Positions 62,725 through 64,000 of a stretch of 64,000 nt of DNA are shown here, one piece after another. Source of the DNA: Prevotella sp. E15-22 (GTDB lineage Bacteria > Bacteroidota > Bacteroidia > Bacteroidales > Bacteroidaceae); contig NZ_CP096247.1 of the NCBI RefSeq assembly GCF_023204875.1, forward strand, positions 3,271,335 to 3,335,334. Direction: 5' to 3'. The position numbers were made by a program, and so were the translations under genes. Positions within the stretch are counted from its first letter, which is position 1. Every line of letters begins with the position of its first letter. The notes below the pieces were generated by a model. That model did no database searches. It saw nothing but the letters and a program-made list of their open reading frames with translations, and was not told where the DNA came from.

Positions 62725-63326
62725 GTCAATATGTCTTTTAAAATATAATAAGCGCTTCCTCCATCTATGCCAAGCGGTTTCTCTGTATATTCTTCAATAG
62801 AAAATGTAGGAGCATTCAGAATACTCATAATACTTTTGTCCTGGAAAATAGAAGCAATGGGTGAAGCGGTAGCATATAATTCAGTGAGATATTGTGCATC
62901 AAACGTCTCAAATGGTTCGCCTGTGCTTTTGCGCAAAGCAATATACTGCATCAAACCTTCAACGCCAGATCTAATGGACATGTCTTTTATTCGTCTTGGG
63001 TCATGTTCCATGATCTTGGAGTCGACATCTACTAATATGGAGTTTAGGTCGCAATCTACAAGACCATGCTTATATAGAATAGTGGTACCGTAGCCAATTC
63101 CTGCCAATCCGTATTCCAAACCAATGGGCATATTAGAATTTATATTGTCATATATATGCTGAAGGAGGTCCCATGCGTAGTCCGAAATCAGTTCATCACG
63201 ATATTTCGCTGAATACAGATATAAAGCGATGACTACTCCCATCTTGCCATGAAACAGTCCTATGTCATGCATATATGGACTAGATAAGAGTAAATAATCA
63301 ACGATTTTTCTCAAACGTTCATTCAT
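62721..63326 (-). CDS. LanC-like protein of GG-peptide clusters (about 200 residues)
   Basis: A 201-residue helical protein with LanC-type repeats: DIGLFHGKMGVVIALYLYS, PIGLEYGLAGIGYGTTIL, MSIRSGVEGLMQYIALR and GIDGGSAYYILKDIL. These glycines are spaced as in the (alpha/alpha)6 barrel, but the protein is half the length of LanC cyclases and lacks the Cys-Cys/His zinc-ligand motifs, so lanthionine cyclisation is unlikely. Similar short LanC-like proteins occur in Bacteroidales peptide clusters as I remember them. It may act as a leader-binding or scaffold protein. Confidence 0.78.
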   Translation of the reverse strand: MNERLRKIVDYLLLSSPYMHDIGLFHGKMGVVIALYLYSAKYRDELISDYAWDLLQHIYDNINSNMPIGLEYGLAGIGYGTTILYKHGLVDCDLNSILVDVDSKIMEHDPRRIKDMSIRSGVEGLMQYIALRKSTGEPFETFDAQYLTELYATASPIASIFQDKSIMSILNAPTFSIEEYTEKPLGIDGGSAYYILKDILT

Positions 63327-63404
63327 GTTAAACGGATTTGGTCAATATGTTTTTTTGTTAAGCTCTTGAACTAATTTTATCCTTGTTCTAAGCAAAAACA
63401 ATCT

Positions 63405-63788
63405 TTATAGTTCTATATAGTCAAAGAAACACCAAACACCAGTAACAAGTTGCAGTTCGAACTCACCAGAAAGATATGATGGTAAGGTTATGGTTGATGT
63501 ATTCTCAGGGATAAGTGTTTCGTACACTTCCTCGCCATCCTCATCTATAATATATAAGGTGTATTCGGCGTGCGAATCCAAGAAGGTCAGAATATTCTCG
63601 GAAAGTGTGGCATCAGGAGGAGTGGGAAGTTTTGCAGGGGCCTTATGAACGGGACCTCCTCCTTTTACAGGATTATCAGTCTTCTTAACTTGCCATTCTA
63701 TTGGAGTGCTTCCAGAAGTAACAGGCGACTGACAAAATGCGCTAAGGCTTAGCATGCACAGAAGCAATGCAAAAACAATCTTTTTCAT
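63405..63788 (-). CDS. Small secreted protein, DUF3244-like
   Basis: A 127-residue exported protein with signal peptide MKKIVFALLLCMLSLSAFC. The mature part is Pro/Lys-rich at first (KAPAKLPTPPDATLSENIL) and then forms an Ig-like beta-sandwich with YTLYIIDEDGEEVYET, TITLPSYLSGEFELQLVTG, resembling DUF3244 proteins of Bacteroidales. It is the first gene of the peptide operon, 78 bp before the LanC-like gene. It could be an immunity or carrier protein, but this is only a guess from its position. Confidence 0.7.
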   Translation of the reverse strand: MKKIVFALLLCMLSLSAFCQSPVTSGSTPIEWQVKKTDNPVKGGGPVHKAPAKLPTPPDATLSENILTFLDSHAEYTLYIIDEDGEEVYETLIPENTSTITLPSYLSGEFELQLVTGVWCFFDYIEL

Positions 63789-63820
63789 ATCTTTTTTAGT
63801 TTCTTAGTTATTTTCGGATG

Positions 63821-63854
63821 CAAAGATATTAAAAAGATAAAAATTAACATCAAA
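63821..63854 (-). promoter_or_regulatory. Probable promoter of the peptide operon
   Basis: The minus strand reads TTTG (complement of 63851-63854), 22 bp, then TATCTTTG (complement of 63821-63828), 33 bp before the first gene. The spacer is slightly longer than consensus. Confidence 0.65.
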
Positions 63855-63913
63855 ATATTATTTCACATTTTTCACAAAACGCGCAAAACACTAAATATCA
63901 ACGTGTTACAAAA

Positions 63914-64000
63914 TTAAATTTGTGAAAAACCTTGCATCTTCTCGTCGAAATCTTTTGCGCCGCCGTCAGAACCAAACAGCTTTCCGTAGAGTCGTTTACG
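63914..64000 (-). CDS. C-terminal end of an unidentified gene
   Basis: The last 28 codons of a minus-strand gene entering from the right edge, ending YGKLFGSDGGAKDFDEKMQG, FSQI. The base composition matches coding DNA of the core genome. The protein cannot be identified from this fragment. Confidence 0.5.
   Translation of the reverse strand, partial: RKRLYGKLFGSDGGAKDFDEKMQGFSQI

Noticed and set aside
62721..63326. Lanthipeptide cyclase
   Set aside because: The LanC-like protein lacks zinc-ligand motifs and is half length, and no LanB or LanM dehydratase is present; lanthionine formation is therefore not supported.

Overview
The window looks like a chromosome segment of a Bacteroidota bacterium, most likely Prevotella or a close relative (Segatella, Xylanibacter). 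The reasons are SusC/SusD pairs, a PorZ-like type IX secretion component, TAnnTTTG-type promoter boxes before several genes, GH5/GH94 glucan genes and double-glycine peptides with C39 exporters. No tRNA, rRNA or CRISPR array was seen. These identifications come from reading motifs and remembered family features, without any database search.

Region 1 (1-23.7 kb) is mainly housekeeping. It holds a polyprenyl synthetase (cut by the window edge), polA, a MORN-like protein, ychF, lgt, mutS, a secreted OB-fold/Ig-like protein, leuS, a YitT membrane protein, rdgB, porZ, an acyltransferase, a decayed RhuM/Fic-type gene, nadA, a SpoU methyltransferase, rubredoxin, a GT9 heptosyltransferase-like protein and a DUF4254 protein. 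The gap between nadA and the methyltransferase carries about eight DnaA-box-like nonamers and is a candidate replication origin, although gene directions around it do not support that.

Region 2 (23.8-41.9 kb) is a glycan-utilisation locus, all on the minus strand. Two lipoprotein GH5 glucanases, a GH94 cellobiose-phosphorylase-like enzyme, a GPH-type sugar transporter, SusC, SusD and a surface lipoprotein with a duplicated domain form one apparent operon. It is preceded by a propeller/AraC sensor-regulator that lacks kinase and receiver domains. A GH36 alpha-galactosidase lies just downstream. The likely substrate is a beta-glucan broken to cellobiose-like units, imported and phosphorolysed.

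Region 3 (42-48.9 kb) is accessory and scarred. It has a small unknown gene, a 22-bp-period palindromic repeat array, a hipB-like regulator with only a 33-codon remnant resembling a HipA tail, and a roughly 5-kb cassette (outer-membrane barrel protein, a degenerate hydrolase, an intact hydrolase, a 51-residue membrane peptide). The cassette lies between two near-identical 61-bp repeats, and the hydrolase pair lies between two roughly 85-bp repeats.

Region 4 (48.9-63.8 kb) is the most interesting part: an apparent minus-strand operon for a secreted, cysteine-rich peptide. In transcription order it contains a small secreted DUF3244-like protein, a LanC-like protein, three glycosyltransferase-type proteins, a VKOR-thioredoxin fusion, an 85-residue GG-leader precursor with six core cysteines, an outer-membrane barrel protein, a decayed barrel paralogue, a C39-peptidase ABC exporter, a tiny HlyD-N-terminus-like protein, a further glycosyltransferase and UDP-galactopyranose mutase. 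The genes suggest a peptide that is exported, leader-cleaved, disulfide-bonded and possibly glycosylated.

Across the window, degenerate 7-bp tandem repeats sit at several gene starts and cistron junctions.
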